Positions 1 through 12,059 of a DNA stretch of 64,000 nt are shown here, one piece after another. Numbering within the stretch: the first letter of the stretch is position 1; every line of letters begins with the position of its first letter. The stretch is from Sthenelais limicola. Taxonomy: Eukaryota; Annelida; Polychaeta; Phyllodocida; Sigalionidae. The notes beneath the pieces are model-generated. The model searched no databases and was not told the DNA's origin. It worked only from the letters and a program-made list of their open reading frames with translations. Where the stretch lies: NCBI GenBank assembly GCA_942159475.1, contig OW804098.1, positions 6,486,383 to 6,550,382 on the forward strand, in the 5' to 3' direction. A program made the position numbers and the translations under genes.

Positions 1-1050
1 TGAATAGATCTGAATATCCATTTAAATATTTCTGTTCCTTTTCACTAGTCAAATCATCAAGGCTTTCTAGCTGATTGATTCCTGTATATTTAGTGTTCAT
101 GTTCAAATATTTTCTCCCAAGGGCAGTGTCTTGTCCTTGGGAGGCAGCATATACTTTTAAAAGAAAGAAGATGCAGAATAGAATAAATATAAATACTACA
201 AGCTGGGTTGGCCTAATTTCCAACCTTTTGCGATGATACACTGACTTGATCATTGAAAACATGATTCTTTATTTGGGTTTGTATTTGAACTATCTTATCC
301 TTGACACTATAGACCTTTGAATCTTCACAATCTGAGAATCTTTCTTTCAACTATTAAAAATTCTCTCTTTTGTAGAAATTCTCTCTTTTGTAGAAATTCG
401 CTCTTTTGTAGAAATTCTCTCTTTCATAGAAAATCTCTTTCATAGAAATTCTCTCTTTCATAAATATTTTCTTTTTCGACAATTCAAATTTTCTCACTGT
501 TGACAGTTAGAAATTCTCTTTTTTGACAATTTGAACTTTCCTCATCTTCAATTAGAATCTGAGGCTGTATCTGGGATGGCTGTTGAGAGTTACTAGATGT
601 TGTTGTCAAATGTTTGGACACGAGGTATGTTGTTGGCAACTCGGGCCCTGCTTGGAATCTATGACGTCTTGTTGGCCATTTCAAAATGATACTGCTGGTT
701 TTTCTGCTGGGATCCTAAGCCTAGAATATGCAACCATGTGATACGGAGACCTGTTTGAAAGTCATCTGAAATTTAAAATATGTAGATATATTTTCCCATT
801 GACAATAGTATTACAGCTACATTGGTTAAAATGTTGTGTTCATAGAACAGGAGTAGGAGAGCAATATGATTCCCTCCCAGACAAAGAATTAGCAGAATCA
901 CTTTATATACACAAGCCTTGAAGATTAGATATCAACCAAGTACTCCCTATGAGCCAATTAACTTTCACCCCTAGGTGCTAAAGAACACCTAAAAGAAAAG
1001 AAAAATATTTATTGTTAGATATATGATGGGTATTGGACTGAATGGTATTT
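1..1050. other. No gene seen; short tandem repeat inside
   Basis: I see no supported gene here. Positions about 355-475 hold a degenerate tandem repeat of roughly 17 bp built on AAATTCTCTCTTTTGTAG, with later units changing to a TTTCATAG ending. The rest is AT-rich unique-looking DNA. Confidence 0.5.
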
Positions 1051-1200
1051 AAGATTCAATTCAATTCAATTCAATTCAAGTATTCTTTATTGCGTCACGA
1101 TCTTACATACAATGTGGTAATTCTGTAGTCTATATAGACAAAGTCTAAGTAGTTCTTCCACCGGGTGCCATCTACTTGATTTGTTTAATTACAGAAGTTA
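1051..1200 (-). mobile_element. LINE 3' tail with (TTCAA)n end
   Basis: On the + strand, four to five TTCAA units at 1051-1078 are followed by AGTATTCTTTATTGC. Read on the minus strand this is GCAATAAAGAAT then (TTGAA)n, a polyadenylation-like signal followed by a pentanucleotide tail. The same arrangement occurs at 12060, 43793 and, on +, at 53547, where it ends a recognisable reverse-transcriptase relic. I therefore read it as a 5'-truncated CR1-like LINE end. The 5' limit is not defined. Confidence 0.5.
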
Positions 1201-1573
1201 CAACATGAACATGAAAATAAATTATATGTAAAAGTAATGGAATACATGATATGGTCAGATGAGGGTTGAAAATCATGAGTGTTGAACAGAATGAGGTTAT
1301 TAAATTGCAATACAAGACATTAAGTAATATGCTGTTAGTTATTAAAGACATTAGATTATCGTAATGTCAGATTTTTAGGCTGGCCAGAAGGCAATAACAT
1401 TTTGTTACAAGCTGAGAGTCATCTGTTTAGTTTAAGTAGTACTGTACTGTACTTACTTATATTCACCTTAGGTTATCACAATCAGTTTAAAACTGTTGGA
1501 GTTATTATCTCGTTTGACAGTGAAGTGATGCTTACTTTAAATCGAGCTAAAACATGCTGACTAATATCACATA

Positions 1574-1982
1574 TGTGATCTGTTTTAGGAAAATGAGTCA
1601 TAAGTCGCAAAATATGGATTTTGAGATATCATCATATTTGAAACAATGAGATCAAGCCGATTCGAATGATAATAAACATTAAGGACATTAAATAAGTATT
1701 TCTATATTCTAAATTTGATATTCTTTTTTAAAAAAAAGAGTTTCCAATATCTTTGGGGTGGACAATTACTAGTAAAGAAGCTAAATATACTCTATAAGAT
1801 GACCTTAGCAATGCAAGATATATTTATTACAATGTCTTGAAATTTGGTACCTGTATTTATGCTACTAGCAGCTCCCAGAACTCCAAGAATGAAAACATTT
1901 TAAGCAGGGGTTCTTATAAATAATCTACTTTGAAAAATGTCAATTTTGCGACTTGTGACTCATTTTCCTGAAACACACCACA
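1574..1982. mobile_element. MITE-2 copy
   Basis: Terminal inverted repeats match the MITE-2 consensus that begins TGTGATGTGTTTCAGGAAAA and continues ATGAGTCATAAGTCGCAAAA (about 39 bp). The right end is the reverse complement with a few changes. There is no coding capacity, the length is about 410 bp, and the flanks are AT/TA. Confidence 0.8.
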
Positions 1983-2039
1983 TATCATGATCCTGTAATA
2001 TTACCAGATCATCACCTTAAAATATATTAGACTAACTTC

Positions 2040-2610
2040 TCCCTCATGTCTTCTGTCCCATGTCTTCTCTCTCAAGTATTCTCTGTCATGTCTTCTCTCT
2101 CATGTCTTCTCTCTCAAGTATTTTCTGTCATGTCTTTTCTCTGTCAATTCTTCTCTCTTGGTCTTCTCTCTGTCATGTCTTCTCTCTATCTTCTCACTCA
2201 CGTTTTCTCTCTCATGTTTTCTCTCTCATGTCTTCTCTGTCATGTCTTCTCTCTCATGTCTTCTCTGTCAAGTATTCTCTGTCATGTCTTTTCTCTGACA
2301 ATTCTTCTCTCTTGGTCTTCTCTCTGTCATGTCTTCTCTCTATCTTCTCACTCACGTTTTCTCTCTCATGTTTTCTCTCTCATGTTTTCTCTCTCATGTC
2401 TTCCCTCTTATGACTTCTCTCTTATGTCATCTCTCTATCATGTCTTCTCTATTTCATGTCTTCTCTCTCATGTCTTCTGTCTCTATTTTCACTCCCTCAT
2501 GTCTTCTCTCTCATGTCTTCTCTCTCTGTCTTCCCTCTTTCATGTCTTCACTCTTCCATGTCTTCTTTCACTCAGTCTTCTCTTTCTCTCTCTTCTTTCT
2601 CTGTCTCTAC
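2040..2610. repeat. CT-rich minisatellite, unit about 15 bp
   Basis: Some 570 bp of units of the form TCATGTCTTCTCTC, with variants TCAAGTATTCTCTG and TCACGTTTTCTCTC. A higher-order block of about 185 bp recurs within the array (compare about 2100-2210 with about 2290-2390). The array is open in more than one forward frame, giving Ser/Leu/Phe-rich conceptual peptides that are products of the repeat, not a gene. Confidence 0.9.
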
Positions 2611-2770
2611 ATCAATTCTGTGGTTTATGACTCATTCCCCTGTGATACATCATATATTACAAATTTTGATATTATCATTTAAAAGGCTTTCTTAAATAGC
2701 TAATTGGCTAGGACAGTACATAAACTTTCAAAGTTGTACATTATTCTATTACTGAGCTATTTTGATATAT

Positions 2771-3005
2771 GGGTCAGATTTTCAGAAAATGTACAATTGC
2801 CAGCTGTACACATTTAGTAAATTCTGCAAAATTAGACTGAAAAACAGCCAATACTAGGTAAATTCGAGTATAATCGGCATTGCAGTGATTCTAGCATTCT
2901 GTTTGGTTAGGTTAAACTGTGATTTGAACTTTATTTTCGTCTGAAATTAGGGTTATTTGAGGAGATTGGCGAAGTTGAATTGTACATTTTCTGAAAATCT
3001 CACGT
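2771..3005 (+). mobile_element. MITE-1 copy, subfamily B
   Basis: Starts with the MITE-1 inverted repeat GGGTCAGATTTTCAGAAAAT, followed by GTACAATT, and ends with its complement (last bases changed to CTCAC). The core carries the subfamily-B words TACTAGGTAAATTCGAGTATA and TTTGGTTAGGTT in part. About 235 bp, non-coding. Confidence 0.85.
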
Positions 3006-4522
3006 GGACATGCAATACTCACATGATACACCAATGGGACATTCATAATTCATTTTAATAATGAAAATGATTTTGTTTTTAATGTTTAATAGATTCATCA
3101 TACATATGACAAGTAATTATGAGTGCCTACAATGGTTTCCTGATGGCAGATCTTAATTAATTAAGAATGGTTAATTTAATTATGGATATTTAAGTATCAG
3201 ATAATTCAATGATCATAAAAAATGGAGTACATATTAAATTGTTAAGGAAATACCACTTATTATCCACATGTACATGTGATAGTAAGGCCGAAACCTTCAA
3301 TGAAACAGAAAAGATTTGTGAAAAAAATATTTTATATGCACCTCAACACCTGGTTAGATGTAATCCAGTGTATTACTGATGGATTTAGCTAAAATTAAAT
3401 CGTATCTGCTTATCTGTTGAATTTTGGATTTTAATTAAGCAAATGCAAATGCAGAAGCAAATGCCCTTATCAGGGTTAGGCGATAATTTCAGACAAAACA
3501 TCATAATATAGCCTTGTTGTGAATACAGATATAAACAAAGAATTGTACAATTATATGATGCCAGAATATGTGGATAATAACGAAGAATATTTGGAATGTG
3601 TAGTAGTAGAGTAAGATAATGTTAAACAAGACTGATAGGAATTTTCGATAGTGAATTGTTATGTTTTCTAAGGTATATGAAATAAGCAGATTTGACAAAC
3701 ATTGAGAAAGCAACGCAACAAAACATCGACAGAGTCGACACGCGTATTTGATATGATTGTTAAATGTAATTGGCTTAATTTTGAAATAAAAATAAATAAA
3801 AATAAAAGAATTAGCATTTCCCTCCTGACGTGAAATAGAATTATATATAAGTAGTAACTAAGCCAGCAAACCCACACTAAACTGAGAATGGGTATCTATG
3901 TTGAGCCAGAGCATCTAGAATCATCACACTACTGGCCTCAAAATACATTAAATGAATACATTGCAATTACAGTGATACCAACGTGATACACAATCAAATA
4001 CATATACCTCCTAAACAATTATGTATATAACCATGAGATTTTAAAGCCTTAAATGAAACATGTATCCCCTACTATCACGATCACGAATTTTAGTTCAAGT
4101 TGATTTCACGGTTGTAAAGTTAGACACAAAGTTATATATATTGGATAAAAAACATCCAAATTTCATGGGAAGCTTCGTATTAATAGCGGAACGTCAAAGT
4201 TATTATCTGTTCTTTAAGCCTAACCTGGAAAAAGTGGATAACAGGAAAATAAAGGACACCAAAAATAATAAAATTATACTCATTATATAGGTTGGTACAC
4301 ATTGGTATCTTTAGCATTAGTTATATTATTCATATATGACCTTCCATGTTGATATATCAGTAGCTTCAGCTCCATATCTGGGTGAAATTTGTGGTCATAC
4401 CCCTCCATAAATGACTGGTTCATTTTGTTATGGAGTCACTTTTCAACATAACACTGGCCATAGAGTTGAAATATGCAAAGGCGTGTGCAGTCAGCCACAT
4501 TGGCCGTAGAGCACGATTTAAT
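3006..4522. other. No gene or clear repeat seen
   Basis: AT-rich sequence in which I recognise no gene or repeat family. Short open frames here (for example 4060-4290 +) lack any recognisable motif and I do not support them as genes. Confidence 0.4.
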
Positions 4523-4741
4523 GGGTCAGATTCTCAGAAAATGCACAATTGGCAGCTGTACACATTTAGTAATTATGCTAAATTATGCTTAAAAATGGTC
4601 AATACGAGGTAAATTTGAGTATATTTGGCATTGCATTGATTCTAGCAAATGTGTTTGGTTAGGTTGAACTGTATTTTGAACTTTATTTTCGTCTGAAATG
4701 TGTGTTATTTGAGAGGATTGGTGAAGGCGAATTGTACATTT
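4523..4741 (+). mobile_element. MITE-1 copy, subfamily B, right end lost
   Basis: The left inverted repeat is present (GGGTCAGATTCTCAGAAAAT). The core is subfamily B. The right end stops after GAATTGTACATTT, about 12 bp before the palindromic element at 4753, so its terminal TTCTGAAAATCTGACCC is missing. Confidence 0.8.
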
Positions 4742-4752
4742 AGTTAGTAGCA

Positions 4753-7385
4753 GTAGTACAGGCATTTTAGGTAAATTTTAGGCCAAACCCGGAATAAAAT
4801 AATGTAAAGCTGATTTTTGGATATATGATGCGGGACACATGGGGGAACATTCCCTGAAAAGTCCCCACCTGGGGACCGTGTGCTTTTTGAGATTTTGACG
4901 TTTTTGCGTCATTTTCCACAAAATAGCATTGGTCTCTATGGGAAAAAGCACCTGGTTCAGGCCATTATTGCCAACATTAAGAATATTTGGCATTGTTATT
5001 TGCAGGGAATATAACATATATAAAATATACTGTACAGTTTGAGGTACCATAGTAAACATGGACGTATGGAGATTCTAAAAATATATATTTCAACAAAATA
5101 TATATTTTTTAAAATTTTGTTGCCATGGCAACGGTCAGATTTTGGTGAAAAAAGCATTTTCTTAGATCAGGTCATAATATTTGGGGACCTAATTCTCTAC
5201 ATTGTGCATGTTGTGACACGTTTTTTAAATTTGGGATGTTGTTAAATAAGGCCTGAAATTTTCAAAAAGCACCAGCTACAAGTTGGTAGACACCCCTGGT
5301 GGCCAGTAGCTGCAAAATTCAAGATGGCCACCCCAAACAGTAAATATGGCATATCTTGGCTTCTATTTGGTAGATCTTCAACTATAATACCATTTTATTG
5401 ATGTTTTTAAGTATGAGGAATTCATTTCTGAAGGTAATTTTATGTTCCAAGGTCATTATCAAGGTCAAAATCCAATATGGCCCCTACTGAGTAACAAGAA
5501 TGTTATTTCAACACTTGATGTAGGCCTATATGCATTCCGTTGGTGTACTTATTCATTAATAAGAACAATTTTCTTAGGATCAAGGGTGTGAGGAATCTCT
5601 TTTTTATGTCACTTTTTGATTTGAAGGTCATGATTCAATATGGCTGCTGCTAGGAACCAGAATATCATATATCTTAACTGCTGTTATTGCTAGATCCAAG
5701 TAAAATACCATTTTTTCTATGTTTTGAGCTATAGATCGATGTATAAGAGCAGTTATTCTATGTTTGTAGGTGTAATGAATCCATTTCTGGGATCATTTTC
5801 TGCTTCAAGGTCATTATAGGTCCTTTTCAAGGTCAAAATTTAATATGGCTTCCAGATCAGTTTTGTTGAGTAAGATTTCAGTCTTTGATGAGAAATGACT
5901 TGGAGACAGATCCCTCACAGTTTAAAACATAGAAAAACTGGTACTATACATTGATTTAGTGGTAATGGCAGCCAAAATATATGACATTCTGATTCCTGAC
6001 AGCAGCCATATTGAACCATGACCTTCAAAATGACCTACAAAGAAAAAAGTGAAAAAAAATATGGATTCGTCACACCCTTGATCCTAAAAGAATTGTTCTT
6101 ATTCATCAATATGTACACCAATACGGTACTTTACAAATTGACAGTAGCGCCATACCAAGAGCGGCGGAAAACGGCTGAACTACGAGCTCCGCGGGCAGGT
6201 CACAGAAGCCTTATGTATTAACCATAGGCTTCTAACTTTCTCCTTCTTCTCCCAGGATTTGAGTGATTGTACAATGGTATCAGCTATCCAATATTATCAA
6301 ATGACATGTTAAGATTGGTCATGCTTAACAAGAGGACATTTTATCTGCTAGATTTTAGTATATAGCAACTTTCGTAACAGTGTATCAACAAAAACAAGTA
6401 AGCGTAGGTGTACGGGCTCCCGTACGGGCTGTAGGGGGTCAGCGGCCGTGTGGTCACACCTCTGCACGTCCACCGGGAGCCCGTGTGGAGGGTGACGGTT
6501 TGGCCCGCATAGCTAGGTGAGTCAACTGAACTGCGCATGCGCAGAATGACAGAAGTTCATCCCGCAGTTACTGGTACGCACTGGAGACGGAATTTGTGAA
6601 GGGGGCTATTGAATGCATATAGGCCTACATCAAGTGTTGAAATAACATTCTTGTTACTCAGTAGGGGCCATATTGGATTTTGACCTTGAAAATGACCTTG
6701 GAACATAAAATTACCTTCAGAAATGAATTCCTCATACTTAAAAACATCAATAAAATGGTATTATAGTTGAAGATCTACCAAATAGAAGCCAAGATATGCC
6801 ATATTTACTGTTTTGGGCGGCCATCTTGAATTTTGCAGCTACTAGCCACCAGGGGTGTCTACCAACTTGTAGCTGGTGCTTTTTGAAAATTTCAGGCCTT
6901 ATTTAACAACATCCCAAATTTAAAAAACGTGTCACAACATGCACAATGTAGAGAATTAGGTCCCCAAATATTATGACCTGATCTAAAAAAATGCTTTTTT
7001 CACCAAAATCTGACCGTTGCCATGGCAACAAAATTGAAAAAAAAAGATATTTTGTTGAAATATATATTTTAAGAATCCCCATACGTCCATGTTTACTATG
7101 GTACCTCAACCTGTACAGTATATTTTATATATGTTATATTCCCTGCAAATAACAATGCCAAATATTCTTAATGTTGGCAATAATGGCCTGAACCAGGTGC
7201 TTTTTCCCATAGAGACCAATGCTATTTTGTGGAAAATGACGCAAAAACGTCAAAATCTCAAAAAGCACACGGTCCCCAGGTGGGGACTTTTCAGGGAATG
7301 TTCCCCCATGTGCCCCGCATCATATATCCAAAAATCAGCTTTACATTATTTTATTCCGGGTTCCATGCTAAAATGCCTGTACTAC
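4753..7385. mobile_element. Giant palindromic element (about 1-kb arms)
   Basis: The left arm, 4753 to about 5735, is the near-perfect inverse of the right arm, about 5920 to 7385, once the separate insertion at about 6122-6610 is set aside. The termini read GTAGTACAGGCATTTTAG on both sides. A central loop of about 185 bp (about 5735-5920) is unpaired. The mirrored short open frames at 4778-5059/7089-7397 and 5039-5245/6903-7109 are a consequence of the symmetry, not genes. No transposase is visible, so it is probably a non-autonomous foldback-type element. No target duplication could be defined. Confidence 0.85.
6122..6610 (-). mobile_element. Element X, empty-site copy, inside the palindrome
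   Basis: About 489 bp interrupts the right arm of the palindromic element: the arm sequence stops after GTACACCAA and resumes at GAATGCATATAGGCC. The same sequence recurs in reverse orientation at 59384-60377, where it carries an additional 502-bp insertion at a TTAA. Terminal words resemble ATAGCCCCCTTTACATAT at one end and ATAGGGCATTTTACATAT at the other end of the second copy, so it is likely a MITE with short inverted repeats. Confidence 0.75.
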
Positions 7386-8213
7386 AGGGGTAAGTAGCGT
7401 AGCAGGATTCATATAACCGGCAGTTAAATGCTTTATATGGGTGTAATGAAATGTATAGGTACTAAAGGTAAAGAGATGACATTGAATAATCTAGATATAA
7501 ATATACTTATCATAAAAATAGTTTCAGAGGTAATCAATGAGTTTTCTCCCATCCTTACTTTGCCAAAATCTTTATAACGTTTTGATTTCAAATTTCGATG
7601 CTAAAAGATTTCTCCAAATCGTAATAAAAATATACATGCTGTTTTAGCCAAATTTTTATATTTTTTATATTTATATTTTTATATTGCAGTTTGACTTTAA
7701 CATTATTCTTTGACATACAATGGGTATGGTATAAGAATGCGTTTTTAGAATGTATTGAGAGAATCCTTAAAAATGTTTTGCCTATGATTAACAATTGAGG
7801 TTAGTATTCAAAACATGTTAAGCTTTTGATGCCCTTAGTATTTCGTTATGTGGAAGGATGCAATGGTAACTACAATCTTGAACCTGGGAGTTATTTGTCA
7901 TTTTTGCTGGCATTGGTAATAATATATGTTGATAATGATATGAAAATGACAAAATACAGTAAGTTTTACACCACTACAAAATTATTTATGTGTAGTGGGG
8001 TACCAAGGGGCAAACTTATAACTTGCCCCCCCCCCCCCCAAACATGAAATAAGCTTCCAACACCCCTGGAGGGGAAAACCGTGTGCCTACCTGAACATGG
8101 TACTCCCTGCAAACCTGGTAGTAACAGACTGCATGTGAGTGATCCACCGTGTGAGGCTATGTGTGGTACAGGTGTGCCGCCACGTGCACAGACGTGGAGA
8201 CAACCTATATAAT
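7386..8213. other. No gene seen
   Basis: AT-rich sequence with a run of 12 C at 8028-8039. No family recognised. The short open frames here have no motif. Confidence 0.4.
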
Positions 8214-8447
8214 TGGTCAGATCTTCAGAAAATGTACAATTGGCAGCTCTACACATTTAGGAAATTCTGCTAAATTAGGCTGAAAAATGAAGAATACTGA
8301 TAATATCTGAGTATATTTGGTATCGCGTTGATTTAAAGTATCAGTTCCGTTATGTCAAACTACATTTTGAAGCTCATTTTTACTTAAATGTGGATTATTT
8401 GAAAGGATTGGTGTAGGCGAATTGTACATTTTCTGAAAATCTGACCC
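8214..8447 (+). mobile_element. MITE-1 copy, subfamily A
   Basis: Inverted repeats begin TGGTCAGATCTTCAGAAAAT and end ATTTTCTGAAAATCTGACCC. The core has the subfamily-A words ATATCTGAGTATATTTGGTATCGC-like and AGTATCAGTTC. It is followed after 3 bp by a MITE-2 copy. Confidence 0.85.
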
Positions 8448-8450
8448 ATA

Positions 8451-8859
8451 TGTGATGTGTTTCAGGAAAATGAGTCATAAGTCGCAAAAATTGGATTTTG
8501 TGATATTATCATAATTTGAAAAGATGAGACCAAGGGGATTCCAATGAATATAAACATTAATGGCATCTAATAAGTATTTCTATATTTTAAGTTTGATATT
8601 TTTATTTCTGAAAAAAAGTTTCAATATTTTTGGGTGAACAATTACAATTAAAGTAGCTAAATATACTCTATGGGATGACCCTATAAATGCATGACAATAT
8701 TTGATACACTGTCTTTGATTTTAGTATATGTATTCATATTTCATCCAGCGTTAGTCACACCAAAAATGAGAACATTCCTACAAAGAGATTTTGGGAATAT
8801 ATCACTTTGAAAAATATAAATTTTGCGACTTATGACTCATTTTCTTGAAACACATCACA
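8451..8859. mobile_element. MITE-2 copy between two MITE-1 copies
   Basis: Full-length MITE-2 with both inverted repeats (start TGTGATGTGTTTCAGGAAAA, end CATTTTCTTGAAACACATCACA). Flanked on the left by a forward MITE-1 and on the right, after (AT)n, by an inverted MITE-1. Confidence 0.85.
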
Positions 8860-8873
8860 TATATATATATAAT

Positions 8874-9109
8874 TGGTCAGATCTTCAGAAAATGTACAAT
8901 TCGCCTTCACCACTCCTCTCAAATAACCCACATTTTAATACAAAAATGAGCTTCAAAATGCAGTTTAACATAACAGAACTGATACTTTAAATCAATGTGA
9001 TACCAAATATACTCAGATGTACACGGTAGTCATAATTGTTCAGCCTAATTCAGCAGAAGTTCCTTAATGTGTAGAGCTGCCAATTGTACATTTTCTTAAA
9101 ATCTGACCC
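8874..9109 (-). mobile_element. MITE-1 copy, subfamily A
   Basis: Inverse orientation to the copy at 8214. Its left end TAATTGGTCAGATCTTCAG is identical in sequence and flank to that copy's left end. Full length, about 236 bp. Confidence 0.85.
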
Positions 9110-9120
9110 ATATATATAAT

Positions 9121-9203
9121 TGGTCAGATCTTCAGAAAAGGTACAATTGGCCTTCACCAATCCTATCAAATAACCCACATTTAAGACAAAAATGAGCTGA
9201 CCC
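9121..9203 (-). mobile_element. MITE-1 internal-deletion copy
   Basis: Only 83 bp: the left inverted repeat with adjoining sequence, then a jump at ATGAGC directly into CTGACCC. It shares the flank ATAATTGGTCAGATCTTCAG with its neighbours. Confidence 0.7.
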
Positions 9204-9255
9204 ATATACAGCCCTACCTGTGGCTTCACCAAGTATTAATATTCTGCTGTTATAT

Positions 9256-9664
9256 GGGTGAGATTCTCAGAAAATGTACAATTCAACTTCGCAAATCTCC
9301 TCAAATAACCCTAATTTCAGACGAAAATAAAGTTGTTTTTTTTTTGTTTTTTTTTATTAGAAACGTTTATTAATCGATACACAAAATAATATGACAATAT
9401 ACAATCTATTCTTGTAGAGTACAGTGACATGTGTATAATTGGTAGGAAATGAGCCTCAGTTTTAACCATTTGAACGGTTAAATCTGGTTGAGTTCAAAGT
9501 TCGAAGTTCAAAACACAGTTTAACCTAACCAAACAGATTGCTAGAATCACTGCAATGCCGAATATACTCGAATCTACCTAGTATTGGCTGTTTTTCAGTC
9601 TAATTTTGCAGAATTTACTAAATGTGTACAGCTGGCAATTGTACATTTTCTGAAAATCTGACCC
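9256..9664 (-). mobile_element. MITE-1 copy, subfamily B, with poly-T insertion
   Basis: Both ends are present. The core is split after GACGAAAATAAAGTT by about 155 bp (about 9336-9490) that begins with long T runs and AGAAACGTTTATTAATCG. That is a short retro-insert read on the minus strand (AATAAACGTTTCT then A-rich tail). The MITE resumes at AAGTTCAAAACACAG, and the repeated AAAGTTC words at both junctions look like a target duplication. Confidence 0.75.
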
Positions 9665-9797
9665 ATATGTTTATACAGGAATCTGATCCGATCGTCGAAG
9701 AGAGGTGCCAGATTGAGGCAAGGCCATCTGCCTCGCACCGGCACCACATATTGTTATCTGTCTAATCTATTGATATATCGAGTCCATTCTGAACCTG

Positions 9798-9991
9798 AAT
9801 CTTCTCAAATAAGCCAATTTTCAGACTAAAATAAAGTTCAAAATACAGTTCAACCTAATGAAACAAATTGCTAGAATCAATGCAATGCCGAATATACTCG
9901 AATTTACCCAAAGACCAGATTGCAGCCTAGTTTAGCAGAATTTAGTAAATGTGTACAGCCGCCAGTGGCACATTTTCTGAACATCTGACCC
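9798..9991 (-). mobile_element. MITE-1 copy, subfamily B, left end lost
   Basis: Begins inside the element at CTTCTCAAATAAGCC and runs to a complete right end ATTTTCTGAACATCTGACCC. Confidence 0.8.
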
Positions 9992-10133
9992 ATATATATC
10001 ATAACCCAGTATGTGAAGGTATAGTCAAGCTATTTCAATTTTATATTTGTTTCTACACTCATCTATACTATACTATATAATTTTATACTTTGTTTCACTT
10101 CTGACTTTTTATGAAGTTAGGCCTACTATACAT

Positions 10134-10297
10134 GGGTCAGATTTTCAGCAAATGTACAATTCATCTTCATGAATTCTCTGAAATAACCCAAATTTTAGAC
10201 GAAAATAAAGTTCAAAATAAAGTTGTTGCAGCCTAATTTAGCAGAATTTACTAAATGTGTACGGCTGCCAATTGTACATTTTCTGAAAATCTGACCC
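10134..10297 (-). mobile_element. MITE-1 internal-deletion copy, subfamily B
   Basis: Both inverted repeats are present, but the core jumps from AATAAAGTTCAAAATAAAG to TTGCAGCCTAATTTAGCAG, so about 70 bp is missing. Confidence 0.8.
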
Positions 10298-10854
10298 ACT
10301 TACATAAATGAACTTCTATAGACTTGTATTCTGAGCTTTGGTAAACATTAAAATTAAATGGTTAGCGCCTAGATCAAACGAGCAAAGAATAGAGAAAGTC
10401 AAACTTATCAATTACTTAAATTTTTGTTTCTCTGCTATTTATAGCAGAGAAACAAGTGTGTTACTATGAAATATGCCAATCACTGATACTGCATCTAAAT
10501 CTTGATAACTTGGTTAACTGTCTGTGAGGTGTTTAAGCTTAGATGTGACATCAGGCGAGGATGCCATATCTAATCCTTTCAATCAGTCATAGATTTCACA
10601 CCTAGATGTTATTGAAGGCTGATTGACAGCCTTTCTAGGTTTAGCCAAGGGAGTTGATTGGCTGTTAGTTAGATGCTTCTCCAACCATGATAGGTCTGCA
10701 GAAGGCCCTCCCACCTCCCACACCACCCCTCTGCCCACAACCCCTTACCTGCCTCAGGTGCTCAAATGGACACTGCCAAACACATTTTCTAAATTTTAAA
10801 AGTAAGTTACCAACTATTTAGCCTAGCCTAGCCTAGCTTACTACTTTTTATACG
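10298..10854. other. No gene seen
   Basis: No coding or repeat family recognised. A short palindrome, TTTCTCTGCTATTTATAGCAGAGAAAC, lies at about 10427-10453 and would give a 12-bp stem with a 3-nt loop. Confidence 0.4.
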
Positions 10855-11785
10855 ACCAACTCTTTTTTTTCCGACCAAACTTGTTTTTTCCGACCATTTT
10901 TTTTTCCGACTAACTTTTTTCCGACCAACTTTTTTTAACGACAATTTTTTTACGACCAACTTTTTTTTACGACAAACTTTTTTTTACAACAAACTTTTTT
11001 TTACCAACTTTTTTTAACGACAATTTTTTTCGACAAACTTTTTACGACAAACTTTTTTTTACAAACTTATTTTAACGACAATTTTTTTCCGACCAACTAT
11101 TTTTTAATGACAATTTTTTTTCGACCAATTTTTTTCCAACCAACTTTTTCCGACCAACTTTTTCCGACCAACTTTTTTTAACGACAATTTTTTTCCGACC
11201 AACTATTTTTTAACGACAATTTTTTTTCGACCAACTTTTTACGACACTTTTTTACCAACTTTTTTTAACGACAATTTTTTTACGACCAACTATTTTTTAA
11301 CGACAATTTTTTTTTCGACCAATTTTTTGCGACCAACTATTTTTTTACGACAAACTTTTTTTTACGACAAACTTTTTTTTACGACCAACTTATTTTTACA
11401 AACTTATTTAAACGACAATTTTTTTACGACCAACTATTTTTTAATGACAATTTTTTTTCGACCAATTTTTTTCCAACCAACTTTTTCCGACCAACTTTTT
11501 TTAACGACAATTTTTTTCCGACCAACTATTTTTTAACGACAATTTTTTTCGACCAACTTTTTACGACACTTTTTTACCAACTTTTTTTAACGACAATTTT
11601 TTTACGACCAACTATTTTTTAACGACAATTTTTTTTTCGACCAATTTTTTGCGACCAACTTTTTTTACGACCAACTTTTTTTTAACGACCAATTTTTTTT
11701 CAACGACCAACTTTTTTTAAACGACAATTTTTTTCCGACCAACTATTTTTCAACAATAATTTTTTTTCAACTAACTTTTTTTTAC
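10855..11785. repeat. T-rich minisatellite of ACGACCAACT / T-run units
   Basis: About 930 bp of alternating T runs (5-9 nt) and short spacers of the types CCGACCAAC, ACGACAA and AACGACAA. A higher-order block is visible: about 11085-11330 is repeated at about 11400-11660. The spacer words vary far less than the T-run lengths. No coding. Confidence 0.9.
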
Positions 11786-12059
11786 AGCCCTGGCTATTGC
11801 AGAGTTATTCATTATTGGTAACAGTTACTGAAGTGGAAATAAAAGTCAAGTGTATATATAAACCCTAGTCTAGTTGACATTTGTATGTCTTTTGTGCCAT
11901 ATTAGATTTTACCTTCTGGTCTGTGAGGACTAGTGGAAACTCAGGAGGACTAGTGGATCTTATTTCTACGTAGGTATTTCCCTAAGTTCATCATTTTTCT
12001 CCCTTTCTCTACATGTTTCAGAGTTCATGATTTCAATGGTCCTCAGTGACTGGTCATAA

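Noticed and set aside
2046..2695. Long forward open frames of Ser/Leu/Phe-rich peptide
   Set aside because: They are translations of the CT-rich minisatellite, open in several frames at once, with no domain and no gene context.
4778..7397. Mirrored ORF pairs as a duplicated gene
   Set aside because: They arise from the giant palindrome. Neither has a recognisable domain, and the reading frames differ between arms.
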